A stretch of DNA of 57,381 nt from NCBI GenBank assembly GCA_018882885.1, contig VERG01000009.1, forward strand, positions 1 to 57,381, written 5' to 3'. Positions 19,011 to 28,796 of this stretch are shown one piece after another. The translations under genes were made by a program, and so were the position numbers. The notes beneath the pieces are model-generated. The model worked only from the letters and a program-made list of their open reading frames with translations, was not told where the DNA came from and made no database searches. Origin of the DNA: Candidatus Nanopelagicaceae bacterium. GTDB lineage: Bacteria > Actinomycetota > Actinomycetes > Nanopelagicales > Nanopelagicaceae. How positions within the stretch are numbered: position 1 is the stretch's first letter; each line of letters begins with the position of its first letter.

Positions 19011-19652
19011 ATGTTTACCGGATTGGTACAGGGAGTCGGAGAGGTTATCTCTATTAGTAAGAGTGAGGACTGCGCATTAATCACTTTCGCTAGTGATTTA
19101 GCGGCGGAATTGGCTGTGGGAGATTCCATCTCCATCAATGGCGTTTGTCTCACCGCAACTGATATTAAGGAAAATACCTTTACCGCTGATGTAATGGTGC
19201 AAACTTTAAAGTTAACAACTTTAGGAAGTTTAGTTTCAGGATCTAAGGTGAATACTGAACTAGCTACTAGAGCCGATGCCAGGCTGGGTGGTCACATCGT
19301 TCAGGGTCATGTAGATGGTGTGGCAAAGGTAGTGGTAAGTGAGCCCGGTGATAAATGGCAAAGATTTGTTGTGGAGATTCCAGCTTCGTTGCGTCGTTAT
19401 GTAGTTAATCAAGGATCGATCTGTGTTGACGGTGTTTCGTTGACGGTCGGAGAGATTGAGGACAAGACCAGCAGGGTTACTCTTTGGTTGATTCCAGAGA
19501 CCTTAGCAAAGACCACTTTAGGATTGAGAAAACCAGGAGATTTCGTCAACATCGAAGTTGATGTATTAGCTAAATATGTAGAGCGCCTAGTGCAGGCTCA
19601 AAAACTTTCGCCGAACTCTGAGATCGACAACGCGACAGGAGATGAGAAATGA
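19011..19652 (+). CDS. ribE: Riboflavin synthase, alpha chain
   Basis: 213 aa, with the N-terminal MFTGLVQGVG signature and two tandem lumazine-binding barrels (second half begins near GGHIVQGHVDGV). Dismutates two molecules of 6,7-dimethyl-8-ribityllumazine into riboflavin. SD AGGAGG overlaps the end of ribD; the stop overlaps the ribBA ATG by 4 nt (ATGA). Confidence 0.95.
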   Translation: MFTGLVQGVGEVISISKSEDCALITFASDLAAELAVGDSISINGVCLTATDIKENTFTADVMVQTLKLTTLGSLVSGSKVNTELATRADARLGGHIVQGHVDGVAKVVVSEPGDKWQRFVVEIPASLRRYVVNQGSICVDGVSLTVGEIEDKTSRVTLWLIPETLAKTTLGLRKPGDFVNIEVDVLAKYVERLVQAQKLSPNSEIDNATGDEK

Positions 19653-20917
19653 GTAATCCTCAGCTTGAAGCGGCCTTGAAACTCTTTCAAAATGGCGGTT
19701 TTGTAATAGTTACCGATGATGAAGGTAGAGAGAATGAGGGTGACCTTTTTCTTTTAGCTAGCGCAGCAACCACTGAAAAATTAGCCTTCATGATCCGCTA
19801 TACATCCGGAGTTATCTGTGTTGCTATGACAGAGGCTCGGTCACGTCAGCTTCACCTTCCACTTATGGTGAAAAACAATCAAGACAACAAACGCACCGCC
19901 TTTACCGTTACCGTTGATGCGAAAAATGGCATCACTACGGGAATTAGTGCCGAAGAGCGTGCCATCACAATCAAGGCGTTAGGTGACACATCTGCCACGG
20001 CGGAGGATTTTGTTCGCCCTGGACACATATTCCCTCTGGTGGCAAATGAAAATGGTTTGTTGGCAAGGCAGGGTCACACCGAGGCGGTAGTTGAGATGTG
20101 TCGAATGGTGGGTGCAAGCGAGGTTGGAGTTATCAGCGAGTTGGTAAATGAAGATGGCTCCATGATGCGTGGAGCTGCGCTCGAAGAGTTTTCTAAACAA
20201 CACAATATTCCAATTGTCACTATCGAGGCATTGCTAGAGCGCATCAATATTGATCTGCAAAGAGATCTCAAGAGCGAGAGTGCGGGATCAGGTAATACCC
20301 AACCAGCTGCCTTAGGAAATGATGCAGCACAAAAACTACATTGGGCATTAATGCCGAGAACCTCAAGAAATAATCAGGGTGTCGCTAACTGGAGAATTGC
20401 CAGCTTTATCGGCCGAGGCGGTGTTGATCATGCGATTCTTCAACTTGGTGAGATATCAGATACGACACCGACCTTAGTAAGAATGCACTCTGAATGCCTT
20501 ACGGGAGATGTGCTTGGATCGCTGCGCTGTGATTGTGGTTCTCAACTTAAAACCTCATTAAAACTAATCGAATCCGCTGGCAGTGGAATAGTTATCTATC
20601 TGCGTGATCAAGAGGGAAGAGGAATTGGATTGGCGGAGAAGATTCGGGCATATCAATTACAGGATCAAGGATTAGACACGGTTGAAGCCAACCTTGCGCT
20701 AGGACATGAGGTTGATGAGCGGGAGTTCGATGATGCGGTCGAGATTCTTAGGTTGATGGGGGTCAATAGCGTCGAACTTCTGACAAATAATCCAGAGAAA
20801 TTAAAGAGCTTAAATGCAGCGGGAATAAGTGCATCAAGCACTCCGCTTCCTGGAGAGGTAAATGAGTTTAATAAGCGATATATCAAGACTAAACAGGAGA
20901 GACTTGGACATCTTTAG
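19649..20917 (+). CDS. ribBA: DHBP synthase / GTP cyclohydrolase II fusion
   Basis: 422 aa. N-terminal DHBP synthase (residues 1 to about 205; DDEGRENEGDL, GHTEAVVE) makes the four-carbon unit from ribulose 5-phosphate. C-terminal GTP cyclohydrolase II (from about 225) has zinc cysteines in ECLTGDVLGSLRCDCGSQL and the RDQEGRGIGL motif. Supplies both inputs of the pathway. 4-nt overlap with ribE. Confidence 0.95.
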   Translation: MSNPQLEAALKLFQNGGFVIVTDDEGRENEGDLFLLASAATTEKLAFMIRYTSGVICVAMTEARSRQLHLPLMVKNNQDNKRTAFTVTVDAKNGITTGISAEERAITIKALGDTSATAEDFVRPGHIFPLVANENGLLARQGHTEAVVEMCRMVGASEVGVISELVNEDGSMMRGAALEEFSKQHNIPIVTIEALLERINIDLQRDLKSESAGSGNTQPAALGNDAAQKLHWALMPRTSRNNQGVANWRIASFIGRGGVDHAILQLGEISDTTPTLVRMHSECLTGDVLGSLRCDCGSQLKTSLKLIESAGSGIVIYLRDQEGRGIGLAEKIRAYQLQDQGLDTVEANLALGHEVDEREFDDAVEILRLMGVNSVELLTNNPEKLKSLNAAGISASSTPLPGEVNEFNKRYIKTKQERLGHL

Positions 20918-20986
20918 GTGATTTGGATTCTGAAAAATTCATAGGTCAGCAGATAAAATCAAAGAAGTTAAGGAGTAGGAGAAGAA

Positions 20987-21469
20987 ATGGCAGGAGTAGC
21001 TCCGGCGATTAAGTTAGATGATATGAGCGGTTTTCGTGTTGCCGTTATCTCCGCAAGTTGGCATAAAGAGATTTGTGAGGCTTTAGTTGCAGGGGCCCAC
21101 CGCGCTTTAGAGTCTGCTCAGGTAAAGATTGAGCCGGTTAATTATGTGCCTGGATCTTTCGAACTTCCACTAGCAGCGCAGTATGCGTTGGATTCTGGTT
21201 TTGACGCTGCGGTAGTTCTCGGTGTTGTAGTACGAGGAGAGACTCCACACTTTGATTACGTGTGCCAAGGTGTAACTGATGGAGTAATGAAGGTTTCACT
21301 AGATCGCAACAAACCAATCGGTTTTGGCGTATTAACTGTTGATGATATTGATCAAGCAAAGGTTAGAAGTGGTGTTCCTGGCAGCAAAGAGGATAAAGGT
21401 TTTGATGCAACGGTTGCCGCTTTGGAGCTATTAAAACTGGCTAACGGTTTTGCGGGAAACCAAGGTTAA
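20987..21469 (+). CDS. ribH: 6,7-dimethyl-8-ribityllumazine synthase
   Basis: 160 aa. Motifs VPGSFELPLAAQ and GVVVRGETPHFDYVCQG. Condenses the two branches of the riboflavin pathway. Strong SD region (GGAGTAGGAGAAG) before the ATG. The 69-nt gap after ribBA holds no clear terminator. The 3' end overlaps the convergent mmsA gene by 29 nt. Confidence 0.96.
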   Translation: MAGVAPAIKLDDMSGFRVAVISASWHKEICEALVAGAHRALESAQVKIEPVNYVPGSFELPLAAQYALDSGFDAAVVLGVVVRGETPHFDYVCQGVTDGVMKVSLDRNKPIGFGVLTVDDIDQAKVRSGVPGSKEDKGFDATVAALELLKLANGFAGNQG

Positions 21470-22940
21470 TTCCACCGTGGCTTGGATCTAGCCAGCGGCT
21501 AGTTACCACTTTTCCGCGGGTGAAGAAGTGCACCCCTTCAGTTCCATGGGCATGGGTATCGCCAAATAGGGAGTTTTTCCAACCGCCAAATGAGTAATAG
21601 GCGGTGGGAACTGGAATTGGAACATTGATACCCACCATTCCAACCAAAACTTCATTTTGGAATTTGCGAGCAGCGCCTCCATCATTGGTGAAGATCGCGG
21701 TGCCATTTCCATATTGATGACGGTTGATTAACTCTAGGCCTTCTTCATAACTATTTACCCGAATTACTGAGAGAACCGGACCAAAGATCTCTTCTTGATA
21801 AATGCTCATCTCAGGAGTTACTTGATCAAATAAAGTTGGTCCCAACCAAAAACCCTCAGCAGCTCCATTTACCTGTGGATTTCTGCCATCAACTACAAGC
21901 TTTGCACCTTCACGCACCCCTGCATCAACATAAGAGGCAACCTTGTCACGATGCACCGCGGTTACTAACGGGCCCATGTCACTGCCGGCGGTTCCATCAC
22001 CTGTTTTCAAACCACTCATACGTTGGGCAATCTTTTCAATCAACGCATCAGCGATCGGCTCTACTGCTACCAGTGCGGAGATTGCCATGCAGCGTTCGCC
22101 CGCAGAGCCAAAACCTGCGTTAACTGCGGCATCTGCCGCTAAATCTAAATCAGCATCTGGCAAAACCAACATATGGTTCTTAGCGCCACCGAGGGCTTGC
22201 ACCCTCTTGCCGTTCTTAGTGCCATTTTCATAAATGTATTTTGCAATTGGTGTTGATCCCACAAAGGAGATGGATGAGATTCCGGGATGCTCTAACAATC
22301 TATCTACCGCAACTTTGTCGCCATGGATTACATTGAAAACTCCATCCGGCAATCCCGCAGCCTTCCAAAACTCGGCAATCAAGTTGATTGCCGAAGGATC
22401 TTTCTCGCTGGGCTTGATTATTACTGAATTACCCGCGGCTATCGCGATGGGGAAGAACCACATCGGAACCATTGCGGGAAAATTAAAAGGTGAAATGATG
22501 GCGCAGACGCCCAGGGGTTGGCGAATTGAGTAAACATCAATACTTGTGGAGGCTCCTTCAGAGTATGAGCCTTTAAGAAGATGTGGAATTCCACATGCGA
22601 ACTCCACGACCTCTAGTCCTCTAGTTACCTCACCGAGAGCGTCAGACAAAACCTTGCCATGCTCGGCGGTAATCAACTTAGCAATCTCTTCTTTACGAGA
22701 GTTAAGGATTTCTCGGAATGCAAAAAGTACCTGAGTTCTTTTCGCCAGCGATGCGTTGCGCCATTCTTGCTGCGCCTTGGATGCAATCTCAACCGCTTGA
22801 TCTACTAACTCAACAGTTGCAAAATCTACTTTTCCAGTTACCTGACCTAAAGCTGGGTTGTAAACATCACCCGTACGCTGTGCAGGCTGACTCCAATACG
22901 CACCATTTATAAAATGAGTAATTCTCTTAGGCTCAGTCAT
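21441..22940 (-). CDS. mmsA: Methylmalonate-semialdehyde dehydrogenase (acylating)
   Basis: 499 aa, aldehyde dehydrogenase fold, catalytic C284 in GSAGERCMAIS. The usual ALDH general-base glutamate is replaced in ALGGAKNHM (N255), the hallmark of CoA-acylating MMSDH. Converts malonate or methylmalonate semialdehyde to acetyl-CoA or propionyl-CoA. It starts 12 nt after the class III aminotransferase; together they form a beta-alanine (or valine/beta-aminoisobutyrate) breakdown route. Confidence 0.92.
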   Translation of the reverse strand: MTEPKRITHFINGAYWSQPAQRTGDVYNPALGQVTGKVDFATVELVDQAVEIASKAQQEWRNASLAKRTQVLFAFREILNSRKEEIAKLITAEHGKVLSDALGEVTRGLEVVEFACGIPHLLKGSYSEGASTSIDVYSIRQPLGVCAIISPFNFPAMVPMWFFPIAIAAGNSVIIKPSEKDPSAINLIAEFWKAAGLPDGVFNVIHGDKVAVDRLLEHPGISSISFVGSTPIAKYIYENGTKNGKRVQALGGAKNHMLVLPDADLDLAADAAVNAGFGSAGERCMAISALVAVEPIADALIEKIAQRMSGLKTGDGTAGSDMGPLVTAVHRDKVASYVDAGVREGAKLVVDGRNPQVNGAAEGFWLGPTLFDQVTPEMSIYQEEIFGPVLSVIRVNSYEEGLELINRHQYGNGTAIFTNDGGAARKFQNEVLVGMVGINVPIPVPTAYYSFGGWKNSLFGDTHAHGTEGVHFFTRGKVVTSRWLDPSHGGINLGFPQNR

Positions 22941-22952
22941 TGTTATCCCGAT

Positions 22953-24314
22953 CTACTTTTTATCTGTACCGGTGTAGTGCTTACCAATCAAAGCAAAGGC
23001 TTTATCCAGTATCTCAACGCCTTCGGCAAACTCCGCTTCAGAAATATTGCACGGCGGCACAACATGTATGCGATTGAAATTGCTGAAAGGCATTAAACCA
23101 AGTTTTTTACACTCCGCCACCAATTCATTCATAGCGGGGCTAGAACCAGCGTATGGCGCTAATGGCTCTCGAGTGTTGCGATCTTTAACTAGGTCGAGGG
23201 CCCAGAAAACACCAAGACCGCGTACCTCACCAATAACAGAGTGCTTCTTAGCTAGCTCCCGTAACGCTGGCCCAATTACTCGAGTACCCATATCAGCAGC
23301 GTGTTCAACGATTTTCTCTTCCTTCATAACATCTATGGTTGCTACCGCAGCGGCGCAGGCTAGGGGATGGCCAGAATAGGTAAGTCCACCGGGGAAAACT
23401 CGATCATTAAAGGTTGCGGCAACGGCTGCGGAGATTACAACTCCGCCAAGTGGGACATAACCTGAGTTAACGCCCTTAGCAAAAACAATTAGATCAGGCT
23501 CGGCAGCCGAATGCTGGTAGCCAAACCATTTTCCAGTTCTGCCAAAGCCAGACATGACCTCATCTGCAATCCAGAGAATCCCATACTTATCGCACAATGC
23601 GCGCACGCCTTCTAAGTAGCCAGCTGGTGGAATTAAAACTCCAGCCGTACCAACTACTGACTCAATCAATATTGCAGCGATGGTTTGTGGGCCCTCAAAG
23701 ATAATTACATTTTCTAGGTGTTCGAGGGCTCGTTGGCATTCCTGCTCTTCACTTTGCGACCAGAAAGCGCTGCGATATGAGTACGGGCCAAAGAAGTGAA
23801 CATGTCCATATGCAAACTCATTGGGCCAGCGCCTTGGATCCCCAGTCGCCGAGATAGCGGTGGTGGTATTGCCATGATACGAGCGATAGAAAGAAAGAAC
23901 CTTATGTCGTCCAGTATGCAATCTGGCCATTCGAATAGCGTTTTCTACTCCATCTGCGCCACCATTAGTGAAAAACACCTTCTCGTGGTGAGCACCAGCT
24001 AGCTCAACAATCCGCTTTGCCGCCTCGCCTCTTGCATCATTAGCAACCTGCGGCGCAACGGTGGAAAGTAGCTCTGCTTGTTTCTGAATGGCAGAAACTA
24101 CCTTTGGGTGTTGAAAGCCGATGTTGGTAAAGACTAATTGACAGGAAAAATCTAGATATCGCTTGCCATCAAAATCCCAAAAGTAAGAACCTTTTCCAGT
24201 CGCAACCGGTAACGGCGAGATCTGCGCTTGCGCTGACCAGGAGTGAAAAACATGTTTACGATCTAAGTCAAAGACCTCTTTGCCACGCGCAGGATTTGGG
24301 ATGAATTCGGACAT
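22953..24314 (-). CDS. Class III aminotransferase (omega-amino acid:pyruvate type)
   Basis: 453 aa. PLP lysine K280 in FAKGVNSGYVPLGG, D251 in IADEVMSGFGRTG, and NGGADGVENAIRMAR. Resembles beta-alanine/omega-amino acid:pyruvate transaminases, giving malonate semialdehyde as substrate for the downstream MmsA. Upstream, TTAGAT lies 6 nt before the ATG, a possible leaderless promoter, though the gene is also 12 nt after nnrD. Confidence 0.9.
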   Translation of the reverse strand: MSEFIPNPARGKEVFDLDRKHVFHSWSAQAQISPLPVATGKGSYFWDFDGKRYLDFSCQLVFTNIGFQHPKVVSAIQKQAELLSTVAPQVANDARGEAAKRIVELAGAHHEKVFFTNGGADGVENAIRMARLHTGRHKVLSFYRSYHGNTTTAISATGDPRRWPNEFAYGHVHFFGPYSYRSAFWSQSEEQECQRALEHLENVIIFEGPQTIAAILIESVVGTAGVLIPPAGYLEGVRALCDKYGILWIADEVMSGFGRTGKWFGYQHSAAEPDLIVFAKGVNSGYVPLGGVVISAAVAATFNDRVFPGGLTYSGHPLACAAAVATIDVMKEEKIVEHAADMGTRVIGPALRELAKKHSVIGEVRGLGVFWALDLVKDRNTREPLAPYAGSSPAMNELVAECKKLGLMPFSNFNRIHVVPPCNISEAEFAEGVEILDKAFALIGKHYTGTDKK

Positions 24315-24326
24315 GCCCCAATCTAA

Positions 24327-25139
24327 TCAGCAGTGTGCGAGGGACTCAAGAATGTCGGTAGCAACAACGGTTGAGTGAGATTTCTTGGCATGCTTGCCCG
24401 CTTTTGAGTGCAACCTAACGGCATCAGCCACCACTCTTTGCGCGGCATCAAGGTTCGCTGGTTTCCAACTAGCAAGAAAAGCGCCGATTAATCCTGCCAA
24501 GATATCACCCGACCCGGCGGTCGCTAACTCGGGACCACCTATTGAATCGATTATTGGTTTTTTGCCTGGTGCTGCAATGACGGTTCTATTACCTTTTAAA
24601 ACAACGATAACTTGCAACTCTTCGGCGATTCTCTGCGCCACCACTTTGCGATTTTTTTCAATCTGAAGAGAGGTAAATCGCTCATTTGAATTGTGAATTA
24701 TTTGATAACCAATTTTCTGCAGCTCTCCTTCATGAGGTGTCAGAACAATAATCTGATTTTGGTCCTTTCTTCCCATTCGTTTAGTTTTACCATTCAAAGC
24801 CAATGACATAGCAGCGCCATCAAGGACCACAGGGACAGGGCCGGGAAGAGAACGCAAGGAAACCGCTCCAGGGCCAACTACTAGAGAGTCAATTTTTTCA
24901 TCAATTAAGTTCTTAATTGGCACAACGTCAGGAAAATATTGCAAAACAATTTTGGCCAGTTCACCAGATTTAGCAAAAAACTTTACATATCCAGCACCAC
25001 CACGGCGCGCTCCTCCTACTGTTAACACTGCGGCCCCGGGATAACTTGCAGAACCTGCAACCACCGCAACCACGCCTCTGCTGTATTTGTGGTCGGAACT
25101 CTTGGGAACTCTGCGAAATAGATTTTTTTTACTGGGCAT
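24327..25139 (-). CDS. nnrD: ADP-dependent NAD(P)H-hydrate dehydratase
   Basis: 270 aa, ribokinase-like fold: GSASYPGAAVLTVGGARRGGAGYVKF near the start, LTPHEGEL in the middle and GSGDILAGLIGAFLA at the active site. Repairs hydrated NADH and NADPH. The usual N-terminal epimerase domain (NnrE) is absent, so epimerisation must come from another gene. ATG start without a clear SD, 38 nt after trhO. Confidence 0.9.
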   Translation of the reverse strand: MPSKKNLFRRVPKSSDHKYSRGVVAVVAGSASYPGAAVLTVGGARRGGAGYVKFFAKSGELAKIVLQYFPDVVPIKNLIDEKIDSLVVGPGAVSLRSLPGPVPVVLDGAAMSLALNGKTKRMGRKDQNQIIVLTPHEGELQKIGYQIIHNSNERFTSLQIEKNRKVVAQRIAEELQVIVVLKGNRTVIAAPGKKPIIDSIGGPELATAGSGDILAGLIGAFLASWKPANLDAAQRVVADAVRLHSKAGKHAKKSHSTVVATDILESLAHC

Positions 25140-25177
25140 AATTATTGGGCATTTTGGTTGCCATTTGTACTTGTCTT

Positions 25178-26080
25178 CTATTTGGCGCTTGAGGGCTGTT
25201 TTGCATCATCATGGGTGCATTTCAGATTCTTTGAATCTTTAACACAAGTATCGCAAAGCAGATATTGATTATGGCAGAAGTCATTGGCGCAGTTATAGAA
25301 GGTTTTGGTAGCTGATTTGCATACATCACATTTTCCAATGACTGGTGTGGAATCAGAAAAATCCACAGTCTTGCGACCATCGAAGGTGTAGAGAGATCCC
25401 TCCCACAAGCCTTGATCACCGTATTTTTCGCCATACCTAACGATGCCACCATCGATTTGATAAACCTCATTAAATCCACGCTGTTTCATCACAGTTGTCA
25501 GAATTTCACAGCGGATTCCACCGGTGCAGTAGGTAACAATGGTCTTATTCTTTAGATGATCATATTTGCCGCTATCCAGCTCGGTAATAAAGTCCTTAGT
25601 AGTTCGCACATCTGGAACAACTGCGTTCCTAAACCTTCCGATTTTCGCCTCATAGGCATTGCGACCATCGAAGAAAACCAAATCATCGCCCAATTCAGCT
25701 GCAAGCTTGTTTACCTCTTTTGGTTTGAGATGCCGGCCGCCGCCAATTACACCCTCTTCATCAACCTTCAGATCTTCAGGTACTCCAAATGCCACTAACT
25801 CTTTACGCGCCTTAACACTTAAACGGGGAAAATCATTTCCGGTTCCTTCTGACCACTTGAAATCAATCTTCTTAAAGCCCGGATATTGCTTTGTGGCCTT
25901 TATGTAACTCTTCAAATCTTTTATGGTGCCACCCAAAGTCCCATTGATTCCATGTTTTGAAATCAATATGCGTCCCTTCAAATTTAACGATTCACACAGA
26001 GTGTTTTGCCAAAGTCGAACCGCTTCTGGATCGGTCACAGGCGCAAAGCCGTAATAAAGGATTATTTTGTGAACCGCCAT
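25178..26080 (-). CDS. trhO: tRNA uridine(34) hydroxylase, rhodanese family
   Basis: 300 aa. N-terminal acylphosphatase-like part, then a rhodanese domain with catalytic C185 in [11 protein letters not shown]. The C-terminal cysteine cluster (CDVC, CANDFC, LLCDTC) probably binds zinc. TrhO (YceA) makes 5-hydroxyuridine at the tRNA wobble position. ATG start with TAATAT 6 nt upstream, divergent from the gene at 26167. Confidence 0.92.
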   Translation of the reverse strand: MAVHKIILYYGFAPVTDPEAVRLWQNTLCESLNLKGRILISKHGINGTLGGTIKDLKSYIKATKQYPGFKKIDFKWSEGTGNDFPRLSVKARKELVAFGVPEDLKVDEEGVIGGGRHLKPKEVNKLAAELGDDLVFFDGRNAYEAKIGRFRNAVVPDVRTTKDFITELDSGKYDHLKNKTIVTYCTGGIRCEILTTVMKQRGFNEVYQIDGGIVRYGEKYGDQGLWEGSLYTFDGRKTVDFSDSTPVIGKCDVCKSATKTFYNCANDFCHNQYLLCDTCVKDSKNLKCTHDDAKQPSSAK

Positions 26081-26086
26081 GGGGCT

Positions 26087-26092
26087 ATATTA
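26087..26092 (-). promoter_or_regulatory. -10 box for leaderless trhO mRNA
   Basis: TAATAT on the minus strand, 6 nt before the ATG at 26080; no SD. Confidence 0.6.
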
Positions 26093-26154
26093 ATAAACCC
26101 TGAAATTGGGGGTCAAATGTGTAGTTAATGAGAGCCTGGAAGGAAAATCAAGAC

Positions 26155-26160
26155 GATAAT
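26155..26160 (+). promoter_or_regulatory. -10 box for leaderless mRNA of the NTF2-like gene
   Basis: GATAAT, 6 nt before the ATG at 26167; no SD. Confidence 0.6.
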
Positions 26161-26166
26161 TGAGGC

Positions 26167-26619
26167 ATGGCTGAATCAGCATTCCATCCCAGAAGAGTTC
26201 TCTCTGTTTTAGTGGTTATTACGGTTTTACTGGCGGCTTTAGCAGCCTATCTCAGTACAACAACCGAGAACACTAAATATGCACCGAATTCTCCAGAGGG
26301 CGTGGTCCAACTTTATTTAACCGCTGCAATTGAAGGAAAGAATGACAAAGCTATAAATTACTTGTCATTAAACTCAGAATGCTCCGCAAGTGACTTAGAT
26401 CGAAGTTGGATGCCAGATTCAGTTCGAGTTAATCTAGGAAACACCGATTCTGATGGCGCGACGGTTTATGTCGATACGTTGATTGATATTTCATCTGGTG
26501 GCCCTTTTGATGATTACTACACTGAAAAACATAGTTTTCGATTAGTTAAAGAATCTGGAAACTGGCGGATTCAAGGAATTCCTTGGCCCATGTACTCATG
26601 TGGGGAGATGAATAAATGA
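26167..26619 (+). CDS. Membrane-anchored NTF2/DUF4878-like protein
   Basis: 150 aa. One N-terminal membrane helix (VLSVLVVITVLLAALAAYL), then an outer domain of the kind seen in small NTF2-like/lumazine-binding-like proteins (EGVVQLYLTAAIEGKNDKAINYLS ... WRIQGIPWP). Function unknown. Leaderless start; its stop overlaps the next ATG (ATGA), so it is coupled to the DUF5671-like membrane protein. Confidence 0.8.
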   Translation: MAESAFHPRRVLSVLVVITVLLAALAAYLSTTTENTKYAPNSPEGVVQLYLTAAIEGKNDKAINYLSLNSECSASDLDRSWMPDSVRVNLGNTDSDGATVYVDTLIDISSGGPFDDYYTEKHSFRLVKESGNWRIQGIPWPMYSCGEMNK

Positions 26620-28379
26620 TTTTCGGTTTACTGATTCCCTTATTCTTCATACTGATTATTATTGTTGTCGCTCGCAAACTGTTTGCCAAAGATTCTGCAG
26701 CTGCCCCCAGCACATTCTCCATTCGTAGATTGTTCCAATACCTGTTGCTATTTGGACTGCTGATTGTTTCTGCAACCGGAACCTCAGGGTTAATCGGTAG
26801 GTTGTTTGATTCAGGTCAGGTGATTGCAGAGAGCCGCAGTGACTTAGCAAGAGATTTAACCTTTGTGATTATTGGAATACCTATTTTTATAGCGGTTGGC
26901 TTGTGGACTAGACGCACACTCCACCAGGATGCTTCAGAGCGTCATTCGGCGGCATGGAATACCTATTTGACAGTCACCTCTATCACTGCACTAGCTACCT
27001 CGATGACTTCCGCATACTCAGTCTTAAATTGGGCGATAGGAAATGCCACATTTAGTGGGCAGCAGCTTTCCAGTTTTCTAGTTTGGAGCTTGGTATGGAT
27101 AACCCACTGGCAATTGATTCAAAGTAATAGCACTGAAGATGATGCCCGAATTCATTATGTAATTGGCTCTCTGATAGGCCTTGGAACATTGAGTTTCGGT
27201 GTAGGTGGTCTAATTTCCAGTGTTGCCAGATTAGGTATCGAAACCAATGAAAAAGCATTGCTAGTGGAAACCTCAAATCCAACAATCAAATACCTTATTT
27301 TGATCATTGTTGGCTTACCGGTTTGGTATCAGTATTGGTTGATTAAGGCTATAAATTCAACTCGCGAACTAATTTGGTATTCATATGTCTTGCTGATTGG
27401 TGTAGCTGGAGGTTTCATTACTCTGGTTGTTTCATCTAGCGTGATTATCTATGATCTTTTAGTCTGGACGGTCGGTGATCCGACAGAAGAGTTGGCTAGT
27501 AAGCATTTTGATAGTAGTGCCGGCGCTTTAGGTGGATTAATTGCCGGTCTATTGGTGTGGTGGTATCACGGTCGAGTAGTGAATACGGTAAAAGCTTCAT
27601 CAATTAAATCTCGCGATGAGATTAGAAGGGTTTATGAGTACATAATCTCTGGCATCAGCCTAATTTCAGCTGCGGCTGGTTTGATGATGATTATTGTTGC
27701 TATTTTAGAGTCTTTAACTCCCGGAGAAATTGTCTCAACATCTAGCTCCAGCAATACCTTGATGATCGCTATTACTTTGATATTGGTTGGAGCACCTATC
27801 TGGTATTTCTTCTGGTCTAGAATCGAAGCTCACGTAGTTGTAGGAGGCGAAGAAATTACTTCGCCGACGAGGCGCATATTCCTCCTTATGCTATTCGGCG
27901 TTGCATCAGTTGCGGCGGTTATCTCTCTTTTGACAGCCGTCTTCATACTCTTAGACAACCTACTAAATAACCAATTAGGTCTTGAGAGTTTAAGAGAGAT
28001 GCGATTTGCATTGGCGATATTGTTATCAAATGCCGGAATCGGCTGGTATCACTGGAGTATTTATCGAGAAGAGCGTGCTGTTGATATTAGAAAGAGTGAG
28101 CGAGAACGGTTCATTGTTTTGGTTGGGCCAAAGGATAAAGAGCTTGTTGCTCTCTTAAAACGAGAGTTTGGCGGACAGGTGCAAATGTGGCGCGCGTTGC
28201 AGGATGGTTATGGCGTGGTCGGCAAAATCAAAGGCGATCAAGAATCTATTGGAGAATTGGATGGCCAATGGGATCAGGAGAGAGTGTTGGAACTAGTAAA
28301 CTCCATTGATGCTCCAGAGATTATGATTGTTAAGGAAAAGCGGAACCTAAAAGCGATTCCAATTTCTCGCCGAGATTAG
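26616..28379 (+). CDS. Multi-repeat DUF5671-like membrane protein
   Basis: 587 aa. The same unit recurs about four times: a helix pair around S(A/V)xGxxxLIxxL..., then a DLxxxIIGIPIFxxVGLWTR-type loop ending in a tryptophan-rich segment (PVWYQYW, LVWWYHGR, PIWYFFW, GIGWYHW). This resembles DUF5671. A soluble C-terminal domain (from about residue 500, RFIVLVGPKDKELVALLKREF) follows. Overlaps the preceding gene by 4 nt. Role unknown; possibly a sensor or transporter accessory. Confidence 0.75.
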   Translation: MIFGLLIPLFFILIIIVVARKLFAKDSAAAPSTFSIRRLFQYLLLFGLLIVSATGTSGLIGRLFDSGQVIAESRSDLARDLTFVIIGIPIFIAVGLWTRRTLHQDASERHSAAWNTYLTVTSITALATSMTSAYSVLNWAIGNATFSGQQLSSFLVWSLVWITHWQLIQSNSTEDDARIHYVIGSLIGLGTLSFGVGGLISSVARLGIETNEKALLVETSNPTIKYLILIIVGLPVWYQYWLIKAINSTRELIWYSYVLLIGVAGGFITLVVSSSVIIYDLLVWTVGDPTEELASKHFDSSAGALGGLIAGLLVWWYHGRVVNTVKASSIKSRDEIRRVYEYIISGISLISAAAGLMMIIVAILESLTPGEIVSTSSSSNTLMIAITLILVGAPIWYFFWSRIEAHVVVGGEEITSPTRRIFLLMLFGVASVAAVISLLTAVFILLDNLLNNQLGLESLREMRFALAILLSNAGIGWYHWSIYREERAVDIRKSERERFIVLVGPKDKELVALLKREFGGQVQMWRALQDGYGVVGKIKGDQESIGELDGQWDQERVLELVNSIDAPEIMIVKEKRNLKAIPISRRD

Positions 28380-28524
28380 TTTTGAAGATTCATTTCCCTT
28401 CTAGTAAAGCGCATGACCCTACTTAGAAATCAGAATTTCTTTGGGGTAGATCATTTGGGAACTGAGAAGGGTGATTTTTAATTTGATTCAGGCAAAGCTC
28501 GCAAGATCAGGGTCAATACAAGAG
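28380..28524. other. Intergenic stretch before tRNA-Lys
   Basis: 145 bp between the DUF5671-like gene and tRNA-Lys on the other strand. No gene or convincing terminator seen. Confidence 0.5.
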
Positions 28525-28597
28525 TGGGTTGTGTAGGGATCGAACCTACGACCCGGTGATTAAGAGTCACCTGCTCTACCAACTGAGCTAACAACCC
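28525..28597 (-). tRNA. tRNA-Lys (anticodon CUU)
   Basis: Cloverleaf on the minus strand: acceptor GGGTTGT/ACAACCC, anticodon stem GGTGA/TCACC with loop CTCTTAA (anticodon CTT), T-arm GTAGG-TTCGATC-CCTAC, discriminator A. 73 nt; CCA not encoded. Confidence 0.97.
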
Positions 28598-28796
28598 GTT
28601 GACCGTGCGTACGGACAAGCGGGGGAAACTATAACCATATGCGCCTGAGATACCAATTCTGGGCATTCCTGAGGGCCCACCCTTCGAACCCTAGAACCTC
28701 GAGCTTTTCTTGCTTTACTCCGAATTTCCTGCCGATAACCTCGAACTCAATTTTGCGTCAAGGTGTTTTTTGAGGCTATTGCGGGAGAATCATGGT

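Noticed and set aside
21836-22734. Several plus-strand frames of 60-99 codons
   Set aside because: All antisense to mmsA, which is full length with intact catalytic motifs.
28478-28666. Minus-strand open frame over tRNA-Lys
   Set aside because: Covers the tRNA; no independent support.
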